The notes beneath the pieces are model-generated. The model had not been told where the DNA came from. It made no database searches and was given only the letters and a program-made list of their open reading frames with translations. From NCBI GenBank assembly GCA_018136815.1, contig CM030932.1, positions 7,246,230 through 7,310,229 of the forward strand: a DNA stretch of 64,000 bases, in the 5' to 3' direction. The stretch comes from Isochrysis galbana. Lineage: Eukaryota; Haptophyta; Isochrysidales; Isochrysidaceae. This document shows positions 1 to 8,516 of this stretch, piece after piece (within the stretch, counting starts at the first letter, position 1; each line of letters opens with the position of its first letter). The position numbers and the translations under genes were made by a program.

Positions 1-2760
1 CGCTTTTCGTGCATTTAAGTAGTTTAGAATCCATTTGGATTGGAGGGCTTTTATATGAGTTTGCCAGTGCAGGAGCCCTAGCCCCAATGTCCTGGTCGCG
101 CTCGTTGCGTGGTGTGTGGCGTAGTTTGGGTGTGTGATCCATTTGTATTGCTTCCGGGTGTGTGGGCTTGTCCAGAGGACCGCATCCGCGGCTCTTTGGA
201 TTCTCCTGTGAAACCATTTCGGGGCGGCCAGCGTTTGTAGCCAGTATCTCGGTGTTCCGTAAATAATGAAGTTTACAACATTGGCCCTCCCAAATATCGT
301 CATGTATCCGGTAGCCGGCGCTAGCTTGATAGCTTTTTCGTCGATTTTGTCAGCTAGCTTCACCCAGAAGGGTTTGAGCGCCTCCGGCGCTCCTAGGGGC
401 ATGCCTAGTATCGTTAGATATTCGCTGTTGTCAATCCAATTATATTTCCGCATGTCCCACGGGGGCTTGCGGGTCCTTTGCGCTCCCATCCGGATCCCTT
501 GGAACTTGCTTTCATTCGTTTTCCCCCCTGTGGCTCTTTCGTGTAGTTTTACCCAATATAGGGATCTTTTCATGCTTTTGTAGTCCCTGGCTATTAGCGC
601 TGTATCGTCAGCGAACTGGCTGATCTTCAGATTGTACCCATTGAGGTCTACTCCCGCTATGTCTTCATCTCCGTTTATGGCTCGGGTGAGTGCCTCCGTT
701 GTAAGCAGGAATGTAAGCGGGGATAGCGGGCATCCTTGCGGCATTCCGCTTCCCACGGTAAAGGGATAGCTTCTTCCCCCGTTGGCCTTGATCGTTCTTA
801 TCGGCCGGGCGTTTTCGCTGGTGAGCGCTTTGGCGAGTGTTTGGAAGTTCGGGCCGAAGTTGAGGAGTTTCAGGGCCAGGTGATAAAACTCCCAACTGAC
901 CCTATCGAACGCTTTTTCCCAATCAAGGGCCAGTAATAGGCCCGGTTCGCCGGTCTCATCTAGGTATGCTCTCGTGAGTTGGAGTAAGTGTGTGGCCTCG
1001 CTAATGAGCCGTCTTGGCACGAACCCTAATTGGTTTTCCGATATTATTCTACCTATGACTTTGCCTAGCCTATTGGTTAGGATTTTGGCTAGGATTTTGT
1101 AGTCGCTTTGTAGTAGCGTAATGGGCCTGTAATTTCGCGGGTCTCGCGCGTCACCTTTTTTGTATAGTAGGATTATGTCGCCCTCTCGCATCGTGTACGC
1201 TAGCGTTCCCGTGTCCAGCGCTAGGTTATACAGTCTAGTCAGTATCGGCGCAGCTAACTTGTCGTGCGCTTTGTATATTTCCGCCGGGAGTCCGTCCGGG
1301 CCCGCGCTCTTGCCGGGGCCTATGCTTCGGATAGCCTGTAGCGTTTCTTCGACGTCTATGCGGCCTTCAGTGCGGCTCTTGTCCAGGTCACTGAGGGGGC
1401 GTTTTGTCAGCGCGGCCTCTAAGTCCGGGACTCTGTGTGCTTCTTTGGGGGAGTATAGCCACACGTAGTATCTCCGGAACTCTCTCCGGATGGCTTGGTC
1501 CGAGACTACGGTCTCGTCTTCTGAGTGGGCTGGTTGGTCCCAGTTTTCGGTTCGGAATAGCTCGGTGACGTTGGATTTCCATCTACGCGTCTTAAGTTGC
1601 GCGAAGAATTCTTTCGAGTGTAGGTCCTCCCGCCGGAGCTGGCGGTGTAGCGGGAGATCCTTCAGTGGGACCTTGCTGCGGGCTTCCGCAAGCTCTTTTT
1701 GTGTCTGGGCTATGGCCAACGTTAGTTTCGCGTCCGGTCCTTGTTTCGCTAGCTGAATGTTCAGCCTCGCGGCTTTCAGTTCCAGGGCGGATTGTATTGA
1801 GGGTTGCTTCCTGGCCGCAGTTTCTTCCCTTAGGAATGTGGCTATGTGGTTTTTCGTGTTTTCCCACACGGTCTCCGGGTTCTCTCCGTGGTCCATCTTC
1901 CGTGCAGCGCTCTGCAGGAGCATTTCTATCAGCTTCTTTGCTCCTTTCTCGTGGATGATTTCTAGGTCTATCGGAGGGTCGAATCGGCGTCCGGGTTTAT
2001 ATCCCGGGGTCTCGAATGTTGCGAGGACCGGGAGGTGGTCCGATGCGGCTCTTCCCGAGAATAGGTCCGGGCTGGGCCCGTGTTTCTGCCATTGGAAGGT
2101 GTCCATGTCGATGCTGTGGTATAGCCTGTCGATCCTTGTGTGGATCGTGGCCGCCATTCTTGTATATCCCGTGTCGGGGGCTAAACGCATTGTGTAGTGA
2201 ACGTCTCGGAGCCGGCAGCTTTTGGCCGCCTCTTTCCACTTCTCCCCGTGTGCGTTTTGGTATATCGCTGCGCCCGTTCGTCGGGTGTCTTTCTCGCCGT
2301 CTTCTACGCTGTTGAAGTCCCCCCCGATCAGGGTTGGGGCCGTGTCGAGGGTGGCTAGTTTTGTTTTGATCTTCGCTATCTGCCCTTCTCGGGGGCCGGG
2401 TGCCGCGCTAAGGTACATAGACATAATCCGGTATTTTATCTCATCGATGTTTATTTCTATTGATACGCATCTACCCCCAAGTATGATATCTAGAGTGTCC
2501 GGTCTGACGGTTATCCTACTCGCGCCGTCACGGATCGCCACAGCGACGCCGCTCGCGGGGTCCCTCAGCTCTCCTGGGGCGGCAAACCACGACCATCCTA
2601 GTGAGGCGGCCGTCCTATGCGCCCGGAGGTGTGTCCCATCCTCGTACGCATGGAGTTCTTGGAGCATCAGTATGTCTACCTTTGCTTTCCGCGCTTGCGA
2701 CAGCACTGCGGCTAGCTTGCCGCCCTTGGTGCCGTTCGTGTTGTATGTCGCGACTGCGAT
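1..2760 (-). CDS. LINE (non-LTR retrotransposon) ORF2-like polyprotein: APE endonuclease + reverse transcriptase, partial
   Basis: On the minus strand one frame is open from the stop at 2923-2925 down to base 1 and leaves the window. It starts with an apurinic-type endonuclease: ATYNTNG near 2740, LQELHA near 2655, GGDFNS near 2320 and SDHLPV near 2035. A reverse transcriptase follows: GPGKSAGPDGLP, GDARDPRNYRPITLLQ, LALDWEKAFDRV, GMPQGCPLSP (about 719-748) and the catalytic FADD box at 604-615. This is the enzyme set for nicking and target-primed reverse transcription. I saw no stop or frameshift, so the copy may be young. The first in-frame ATG (2665-2667) lies inside the endonuclease, downstream of the catalytic Asn. 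The true start is therefore missing, lies in another frame, or needs an upstream ORF. The 3' end is outside the window. Confidence 0.95.
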   Translation of the reverse strand, partial: MAVATYNTNGTKGGKLAAVLSQARKAKVDILMLQELHAYEDGTHLRAHRTAASLGWSWFAAPGELRDPASGVAVAIRDGASRITVRPDTLDIILGGRCVSIEINIDEIKYRIMSMYLSAAPGPREGQIAKIKTKLATLDTAPTLIGGDFNSVEDGEKDTRRTGAAIYQNAHGEKWKEAAKSCRLRDVHYTMRLAPDTGYTRMAATIHTRIDRLYHSIDMDTFQWQKHGPSPDLFSGRAASDHLPVLATFETPGYKPGRRFDPPIDLEIIHEKGAKKLIEMLLQSAARKMDHGENPETVWENTKNHIATFLREETAARKQPSIQSALELKAARLNIQLAKQGPDAKLTLAIAQTQKELAEARSKVPLKDLPLHRQLRREDLHSKEFFAQLKTRRWKSNVTELFRTENWDQPAHSEDETVVSDQAIRREFRRYYVWLYSPKEAHRVPDLEAALTKRPLSDLDKSRTEGRIDVEETLQAIRSIGPGKSAGPDGLPAEIYKAHDKLAAPILTRLYNLALDTGTLAYTMREGDIILLYKKGDARDPRNYRPITLLQSDYKILAKILTNRLGKVIGRIISENQLGFVPRRLISEATHLLQLTRAYLDETGEPGLLLALDWEKAFDRVSWEFYHLALKLLNFGPNFQTLAKALTSENARPIRTIKANGGRSYPFTVGSGMPQGCPLSPLTFLLTTEALTRAINGDEDIAGVDLNGYNLKISQFADDTALIARDYKSMKRSLYWVKLHERATGGKTNESKFQGIRMGAQRTRKPPWDMRKYNWIDNSEYLTILGMPLGAPEALKPFWVKLADKIDEKAIKLAPATGYMTIFGRANVVNFIIYGTPRYWLQTLAAPKWFHRRIQRAADAVLWTSPHTRKQYKWITHPNYATHHATSATRTLGLGLLHWQTHIKALQSKWILNYLNARKA

Positions 2761-2925
2761 CGGTCCCTCACCTGGGTAGCCAAGGGTGGAATCGAACGTG
2801 AGACGGGGGCGAGGGGGGTGTCTCCTCTTGGATGGGGGACGGCACAACGAGGGCGGACCTCGCTGGGGGAGCTGCGACCGAGGTATAACAGAAGACGGAC
2901 GACAATCGTGGAACGTTTGATGTCA

Positions 2926-3790
2926 TCAAGCGAAAGTAGGAGAAGAGACGATATACCCATCAACGAGACCTTGAGAGTTAAAATAGCTCGCCGGCTAAAA
3001 GTAAAAGTCTGTCCTCGTATATGGAATACGACACATTGCCATTCCACTTTGTACACGATGACGAGGTTCTCTTTTAAAGTGTACACCTACAAACTCAAAA
3101 GTACATTCCCCCTTCCCCCCTTCTTCCCCCCCTTCCTCCCCTGTAAGGTATGTAGTAGTACTGTAGTAGTATGTACTCATATGTCCCCCCCGGAACTCCC
3201 TCACCCCCAAGTTCCAAGTTTCCCGGTCAAAACCCTGAAAATTTTTTTCGCGCCGCGTGATCGCAGCGCTCTACTAAACGAACCCCACCCCGCGGCTGCG
3301 CCGCGAACACACCCAGCTCACGGCGCGCGAAAATGAACACCCGTCAACTATACTAACCCCCCCTAAAAAAGTGAACGCGCGTATTTTTTATACCACCTAC
3401 TTGTATTTCGTCCCTGCTCGCCAACGCCTTGAGGGGGGGGATCGGGAAAAATTTGATCATCTCTTTCTTTGCGGAAAGCGTCGCTTATATCGTTGAACAT
3501 GTCTTCCTCTCTTCTCTCACCTCAAAAAACCAAACATCGAAGCATCCATTTGCATGCTGCGCTCCCGGCAGTAACTCCCTTACTGTACTCATAGGCACCG
3601 CTTCCCCTTTTTTCCACCTTTTCCCCGTTTTACTTCTAGAGTAAGAGAGACGCCCAGACCCAGTAATGCAAGCAAGACGCAGCGGGTGCCAGCACACAGA
3701 GTAGGGGAATGTTGTCGCTTTCTGGCGGGCCCCGACGCCTATCAGCGTTCCTTTCCAATGATATGAGAGCGTGGTTTACAGAATTCTCGC
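2926..3790. other. Non-coding stretch, no gene seen
   Basis: AT-richer and low-complexity sequence with short C runs around 3110-3140 and TAGTA repeats around 3150-3175. No frame shows a recognisable protein on either strand. It separates the LINE from the membrane-protein gene and may include the LINE 5' untranslated region and that gene's promoter. Confidence 0.5.
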
Positions 3791-4735
3791 TTGATCGAGC
3801 CGCCCGCCCTCGCGCGCCACTCAGACGCAGGGTGCCCACTGCTCATGGTCGAGCCCGTCCCTACGTGGGCACATCCTCAAGGCCGAATGGGCACGAGGCG
3901 CGCACCGGGGATGGAGCAGCCGGAGCCCATTGGCAGTCACTGCCACCTGGCGGCCAAGGCGTTGCATTATTGGACGTTTGCACTAGGTGTCGCTCTGATC
4001 GCCGATTCCATCGTTCGAATCGTCTTCGCCTTCACGAGCTCTAAGACCGGCCGAGCGCCCACCATGATGAACGGAACGGAGGACGCGTGGTGCTATGCGG
4101 GTGGACTGCACCGTTGCATCGATTCTGACTTGATAGGAACCTCAGAGTTCTTCCTAGCTGCAGTAGAACTCATCGCAGCATGTTTGGTCATGGCAGCTGA
4201 GGTGCAGGATGGTTGCTGTGTGCCGTGCGTGGTGCGCTACTGTGGTATGCTGGCCACTTTTGGTGGGAGAGGGCTTTTTCTTGTTGCTGTTGGCTCAGTG
4301 GTGGCGCTGAGTGGTCAAGGTCTTTATGTTGGTCCAGACGGCCTGAACCTGGCGCATGTCATTATTGGGGCGTGCACTGCCTCCACTGGTGCAGTTCTCG
4401 TCTGCCTTGCGTGCCCATGCATCACTATGCCCTCGAATGCCATGCATGATCATTACCTCGAAGTGGTTGGGCTAGTCAAAGCCAAGCGATCAGAGAGGGG
4501 CGTGCGTGCAGCGGCAGAAGCACAGGCGCCACTCGATGAGGTGCCGACGGTAACAGGGACTCCCTTGGTTGACCATCAGTCTGGCTCGACGCTGTCTGAA
4601 GTGAGAGTAGAGGGCGGAGATGTTGGCACCAATGAGAGGTGCTGGACCGCACAGTCTAGCAAGGTGGAGAACCCTTTCTACGGCAATCAGCACATGGTCT
4701 ATGGAACACCTGCTGCCTCTTCTTCTATATGTTGA
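3791..4735 (+). CDS. Four-transmembrane protein, resembles COPI-associated membrane proteins
   Basis: Single open frame of 314 residues. Four hydrophobic helices are visible at about residues 57-81, 116-136, 150-175 and 187-212, followed by a hydrophilic tail of about 100 residues that contains NPF. The third segment (FGGRGLFLVAVGSVVAL, after a Cys-rich loop DGCCVPCVVRYC) has the GRGLF pattern I associate with the COPI-associated family of Golgi proteins. This family call is inferred from pattern only. The first about 40 residues are not obviously conserved, so the Met at 3911 (MEQPEPIGSH) is an alternative start. No introns were needed to keep the frame. Other four-helix families cannot be excluded. 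The coatomer gamma gene lies about 4 kb downstream on the other strand. Confidence 0.6.
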   Translation: MIEPPALARHSDAGCPLLMVEPVPTWAHPQGRMGTRRAPGMEQPEPIGSHCHLAAKALHYWTFALGVALIADSIVRIVFAFTSSKTGRAPTMMNGTEDAWCYAGGLHRCIDSDLIGTSEFFLAAVELIAACLVMAAEVQDGCCVPCVVRYCGMLATFGGRGLFLVAVGSVVALSGQGLYVGPDGLNLAHVIIGACTASTGAVLVCLACPCITMPSNAMHDHYLEVVGLVKAKRSERGVRAAAEAQAPLDEVPTVTGTPLVDHQSGSTLSEVRVEGGDVGTNERCWTAQSSKVENPFYGNQHMVYGTPAASSSIC

Positions 4736-5002
4736 AAGGTTGCCAACGAATACCCAAGGGACTAGTATGTCACACTTGTTGTCATGGCATGGATCTTTGT
4801 TGGCAGCAGTACATGGGACATCACATACTTGAGATTTGGTCATTGTGTGTCGTGAATTCCCATGGCTCATTGCGCAAACGCTTCTACTCATGCCAGAGCA
4901 CCCTACTTTTATAAGTGGGGGTCAATAAGGGCCTCGCATCCCCCTCACTCCATCGCGGACACCATGGACCATGGACCATGGACAACCCTCGCTGAGTCAG
5001 GG

Positions 5003-5139
5003 TGGCTTAGTGGAAAGTGGAAGTGGCCTCGTCGGCGAGGCCATTTTCCAATGTCATGGGTTCGACCCCGGAGCCCCACACCCACGCAGCATGATGCATG
5101 ATGCTGCTGGGTCCTATTTATGATAGTCTATGACTTTTT
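5003..5139 (+). ncRNA. Pol III-type unit: tRNA-like A and B boxes with strong internal hairpin (SINE-like)
   Basis: TGGCTTAGTGG at 5003-5013 fits the A-box consensus. GGGTTCGACCCC at 5058-5069 fits the B box. The 55-base spacing is normal for internal Pol III promoters, and a TTTTT stop signal follows at 5135-5139. Between the boxes is a perfect 8-bp stem, TGGCCTCG (5024-5031) with CGAGGCCA (5036-5043), loop TCGG, extended outward by GGAA/TTCC. Acceptor and T-stem pairing needed for a true tRNA is poor, so a tRNA-derived SINE or small Pol III RNA is the better reading. A second short palindrome, around GCATGATGC, lies near 5090-5105. Confidence 0.5.
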
Positions 5140-5388
5140 GTTTTATAAATAAGTGTGTGTGTTTACGTGTGTACGCGATGCAAGCACTACTAAGACATTA
5201 TAGCATAAAGTATACCAGTAATACTGATAATACAATTAATAGGCGAGCGAAGCGCACTATCTAAATATCTAATATGTTAGTCGGAGCCGGAGGGCACTAT
5301 CTAAATCTAATATGTTAGCCGCAATGCACTATTAGCTATTAGGTTCAAATATATGTTAGCCCAAATCCAAACCTATTCACAAGCGTAC
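5140..5388. repeat. AT-rich degenerate short repeats
   Basis: A loosely repeated motif, CACTATCTAAAT followed by CTAATATGTTAG, occurs several times between about 5250 and 5365. No coding potential seen. Confidence 0.4.
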
Positions 5389-5583
5389 AAGCTTATAGGG
5401 CGGTCAAACAAGGCTTTTTAAGTACTAATATGGGGGGGGGTCGACATTTTTGACCGTGAGCGGAAAGCCCCGGCGAGAGCGGCTCGGAGGGTCTCCCCGC
5501 CTTTTCAGAATCCTCGTCCGAAAAAAAAGACGGTGCGAAGTCCCGTCGGACCCCCCCCCCTTGCACACGCTCTGGCGGCTCAC

Positions 5584-5786
5584 ACACCCTTTCCGCGTGA
5601 GAGCGGTTAACGGCGCTGCACGGATCGCAAAACGACGTATAAAACGGCGGTAGTACGAGCACGGTCCAAGGAAAGAACGGACGGCTTCGATCGAGTTGAT
5701 TTGGGTAGGGTCGATTTTCGAGACGGCTTCCACTTTCTTGGGATCCATCCGAAGACCTTCACGCGAAACAACGTGGCCGAGATATT
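5584..5786 (-). pseudogene. Ty3 reverse transcriptase/connection fragment
   Basis: Minus-strand translation contains YLGHVVSREGLRMDPKKV, then SIEAVRSFLG and YYRRFIRRFAIRAAPLTALT. It matches the intact element's RT end and connection region (about 47630-47830) almost residue for residue. Flanking sequence on both sides is unrelated to the retroelement, so this is a captured fragment inside the TIR element. Confidence 0.9.
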
Positions 5787-6459
5787 GTCGCATCCGCGAT
5801 CGACCTTTTTGTTTTAGAAGTTGTTTGCGTTTCTTTGTTCCCTCCTTGCAGGCTAGCCACGAGTCACCGTCGTAGTGTCCTACATTCGTCCATTCGCCCT
5901 TGTTGCCCTCGCCTCCTTTATCGCCTCCTTTGTCGCCTGCTTGCCCCCCACCTGGCTTACCTCCTTGCGTGCTCCTCGCGTTTTAGGCTAAGTCGCGCGG
6001 TCAGGTATCGCCGGTGCAAGGAACCGCCCCATGTGTGACCCTGATTCCCCCTCAGGTGTTGGCCGTTGGATTATATCGTGGCGCTATTTTTCTTCGGTCT
6101 TCATCAAATCACTTAAGGGTTTTCGAAAGATTCCCTCCTTATTCCTGTGCGTAACTGTCGCCCCGTCGGATCGTCCGTCGCCCCGTCGCTCTCTTGTCGG
6201 CATTCTCTTCCTTGTTCGATCTGCCAGCGGGTTCCTGTGCGTTCCGTGATAGGGATACGTTAGTGTGGAGAGTGTTGATGTGAGTGTAGTGTCATCTCGT
6301 CGGTCCATCGGCCTCTAGCCGTCTGTCGGCCGTCGTTCTTCGTTCGTCGCTCTCGTCCTCGTTCTCGTCCCCGTTCTCGTCCCTCGTTCTCAACACTACC
6401 TCAATACCAAACCTCTCCAATCCCTCAGCCCCAGCCTATCCATCCCGATCCGCCCAGCC

Positions 6460-7218
6460 ATGTCCGCTCCGTCGTCGCGCTCGCCCTCGCCCAGGCCCGT
6501 CCTCCCGCCTTTCTCTGCTGAGGAGGTGGTCCAGCCCGTCATTGGCCACTCCCCAACTTCCGCCGCGCCTCTCGCCGCTTCCCTTCCGTTCCCTCCGTTC
6601 CCATCCGAGGCAGTGGTAACCTCGGATCCGTCAGGTGAAGAATCAAAGTCGACGCGTCCCGCGCCGGGCCCACCAAAGGGGCCCAAGGCCCCTCCTCCTG
6701 CAGAAGCGGGCCTCCTGCCCGCTCTGCCCACCACCACTCCCGAAGACCGCGCCTCCTCAGAGGCCGAGCTCGCGGCTACCGCCGTCTTTCACCCATTCGG
6801 GGCCGGCGCCGCGCCTCCATCACCACCCCCATCGCCCTCCGATGCTGGGGAGAGCGGGCATGAGCCCGCTCTCACTGAAATCTGCATGGAAGAGGCTGTT
6901 GAGGCATATCCTTCCCCCTCGGAGGCGGATGAGGCCGCCCCACCGTTGCCATCGGACTCGGAGGGGGCCGAGATGGAGGCGGCGGGCATCATTCGCAAAT
7001 CTAACTCGCCCTGGGCATCTAGGGTAGTGCTAGTCGGCAAGAAGGATGGCTCCGTGCGCTTCTGCGTCGACTATCGCGACACTAATTCGAAGCTGCGAAT
7101 CTCCGATAGCCCTCTCCCTCTCACCGTGGAGGCTATCGATCGTCTCTCGCGAGGCCAAGGCTCCAGGGACTCGCTCTTTTTGTGCCTCCTGGACCTGGCC
7201 TCTGGCTTCTGGTGCATG
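6460..7218 (+). pseudogene. Ty3 retroelement remnant: Pro/Ser/Glu-rich N-terminus fused to RT start
   Basis: An open frame begins MSAPSSRSPSPRP and runs through about 170 Pro/Ser/Glu-rich residues. It then joins an RT start, EAAGIIRKSNSPWASRVV, KKDGSVRFCVDYRD and LDLASGFW, closely matching 47057-47295 of the intact element. The RT breaks off at about 7217, where an inverted LTR begins; the frame continues to 7536 only through LTR sequence and is not meaningful there. It appears to be an internal deletion derivative of a related element and has no catalytic YLDD box. Confidence 0.85.
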
Positions 7219-7289
7219 CCCCCACGAGATATCTTGGGACCGGAGAATGTTTTGGACGAATCTTCCTGCCGTCGGCCGAGGAGAGGCGG

Positions 7290-7333
<44 letters not shown>

Positions 7334-7600
7334 TCGCAGAGCGACTGCAGAACAAGAAGTCGAAGTCATGCCGGTTTATTACCTTAAACGAGCCAACAAT
7401 TATAGTAACAGCAAAAACAAAATTCGAATCGCAAATTTCGAGACCAAAATCTGCAAACCTGGACTTGAGACCATGGGGAATCCGAATCTGTGTGTCTTGT
7501 GCGTCAGTGGCAACACGGGGAACTGTTCAATTGTAATTGTGAGCGCGTACCTTACACGAATATTCATGCCTACAGCCTTCAGATGGGCAGGAATACAACA
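7219..7600 (-). repeat. Inverted partial LTR of the Ty3 family
   Basis: The reverse complement starts TGTTGTATTCCTGCCC at 7600 and matches 50434-50795 downstream of the intact element, to the point CTCGTGGGG. A GA microsatellite inside it (about 7294-7332) is roughly twice as long as in the 50700 copy. It abuts the plus-strand RT fragment directly, so two retroelement pieces are joined head to head. Confidence 0.85.
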
Positions 7601-7899
7601 GCGCAGGGTTTTGTACTGCCTGCCCGGGGGTAACCGTGCCCGGGGAACGCAGGCGCGCGTCGCACAGCGCGACCTGTGGTGCACTTTTGTGGTCGACGTC
7701 GATTTCGCACGAGCGCGAAAACGTTTTTGGGTCTGTGTGTTGAATGGCGTCGAAAATGTGCATATTTCGCCATAAGATTCTGCCTAGTATACCCATTTCC
7801 AGTAGCATATCCTAAGATCTCGCGATAAAACCTCAATCTCGACTTAGTGAATTTTCACCCTTAGAAGTTAAAAGCCCTGTTTGACCGCCCTAAAGCTTA

Positions 7900-8266
7900 C
7901 TCCGAACATCGTCCCCAACCCGCCCGGGAAAGTAAGACTGTCACGAGCGAAGGGGCAACCCACTAACACCGAGGCGCCCGCGTCACAATAGAAAAGAAAC
8001 GGGCACCCAGCGGCACAGGAGGAAGACGGGACGAGACATACCACTGAGGGCGCAGGTGCACCCCGCCCAACCCAGCCCCCCCCCCCCCCCCCCCGCAACC
8101 GCTGAGCCCCTAAGTAGAGCACGAGGGGAGTTGCCGCAAGGCGGGAAGTGAGGGGCAAGGAACGAGGAAGGCATATGGCATATGGGCGTAGCTACAGTAG
8201 TGCTATCCCCATAGCCACGCGTGAGGCGAGAATATTAAAAGGTTTTCTACGTAGTATTAGTAGTCA
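7900..8266 (+). repeat. Dispersed GC-rich repeat, diverged copy A
   Basis: Contains a 16-base C run near 8080 and an ordered set of segments (CCCCTAAGTAGAGCACGAGG, then GCGTGAGGCGAGAATATTA). These correspond in the same order to 16530-16860 and, inverted, to 19757-19990. The rest, up to the coatomer stop codon at 8517, shows no gene. Confidence 0.5.
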
Positions 8267-8516
8267 TATTACGTAGCCGCTCAAGTTCAACCTACTACTA
8301 CTACTCGGTTTCGCTTCTGTTAGACATAGTCATGACGATCACGATGTCTAGCGCATCGCGATACCAAGCCCAGATAACAAAAGCTTCCGTGCGCAAGAGA
8401 TACCCACCTTTGCTGATGGTATGCCCACCCGTTGCACATCCATCGCAAGAGGATTTGGACCCTGCGTGCAATACGCCCATCGTTAGAAGTTTTAGACCTT
8501 ATTGAGCATGGCATTG

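Larger units (their letters stand above)
5389..7899. mobile_element. Terminal-inverted-repeat DNA element with 7-bp target site duplication
   Basis: The left end at 5396 reads TAGGGCGGTCAAACA followed by AGGCTTTTTAA. The right end, 7868-7892, is its reverse complement with one substitution and one T-length difference, giving TIRs of about 25 bases. Both ends are flanked by the direct repeat AAGCTTA (5389-5395 and 7893-7899), which I read as the target site duplication. The body is 2,497 bases and encodes no transposase I can recognise. It holds fragments of a Ty3 retroelement in both orientations (5584-5786, 6460-7218, 7219-7600). It is probably non-autonomous. TIR-like ends also occur near 14006 and 60697, indicating a family. 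Confidence 0.8.

Noticed and set aside
5001-5080. Functional tRNA gene
   Set aside because: Acceptor and T stems do not pair despite good A and B boxes.
7219-7536. Continuation of the 6460 frame as a 358-residue protein
   Set aside because: After 7218 the frame reads an inverted LTR and its GA repeat.
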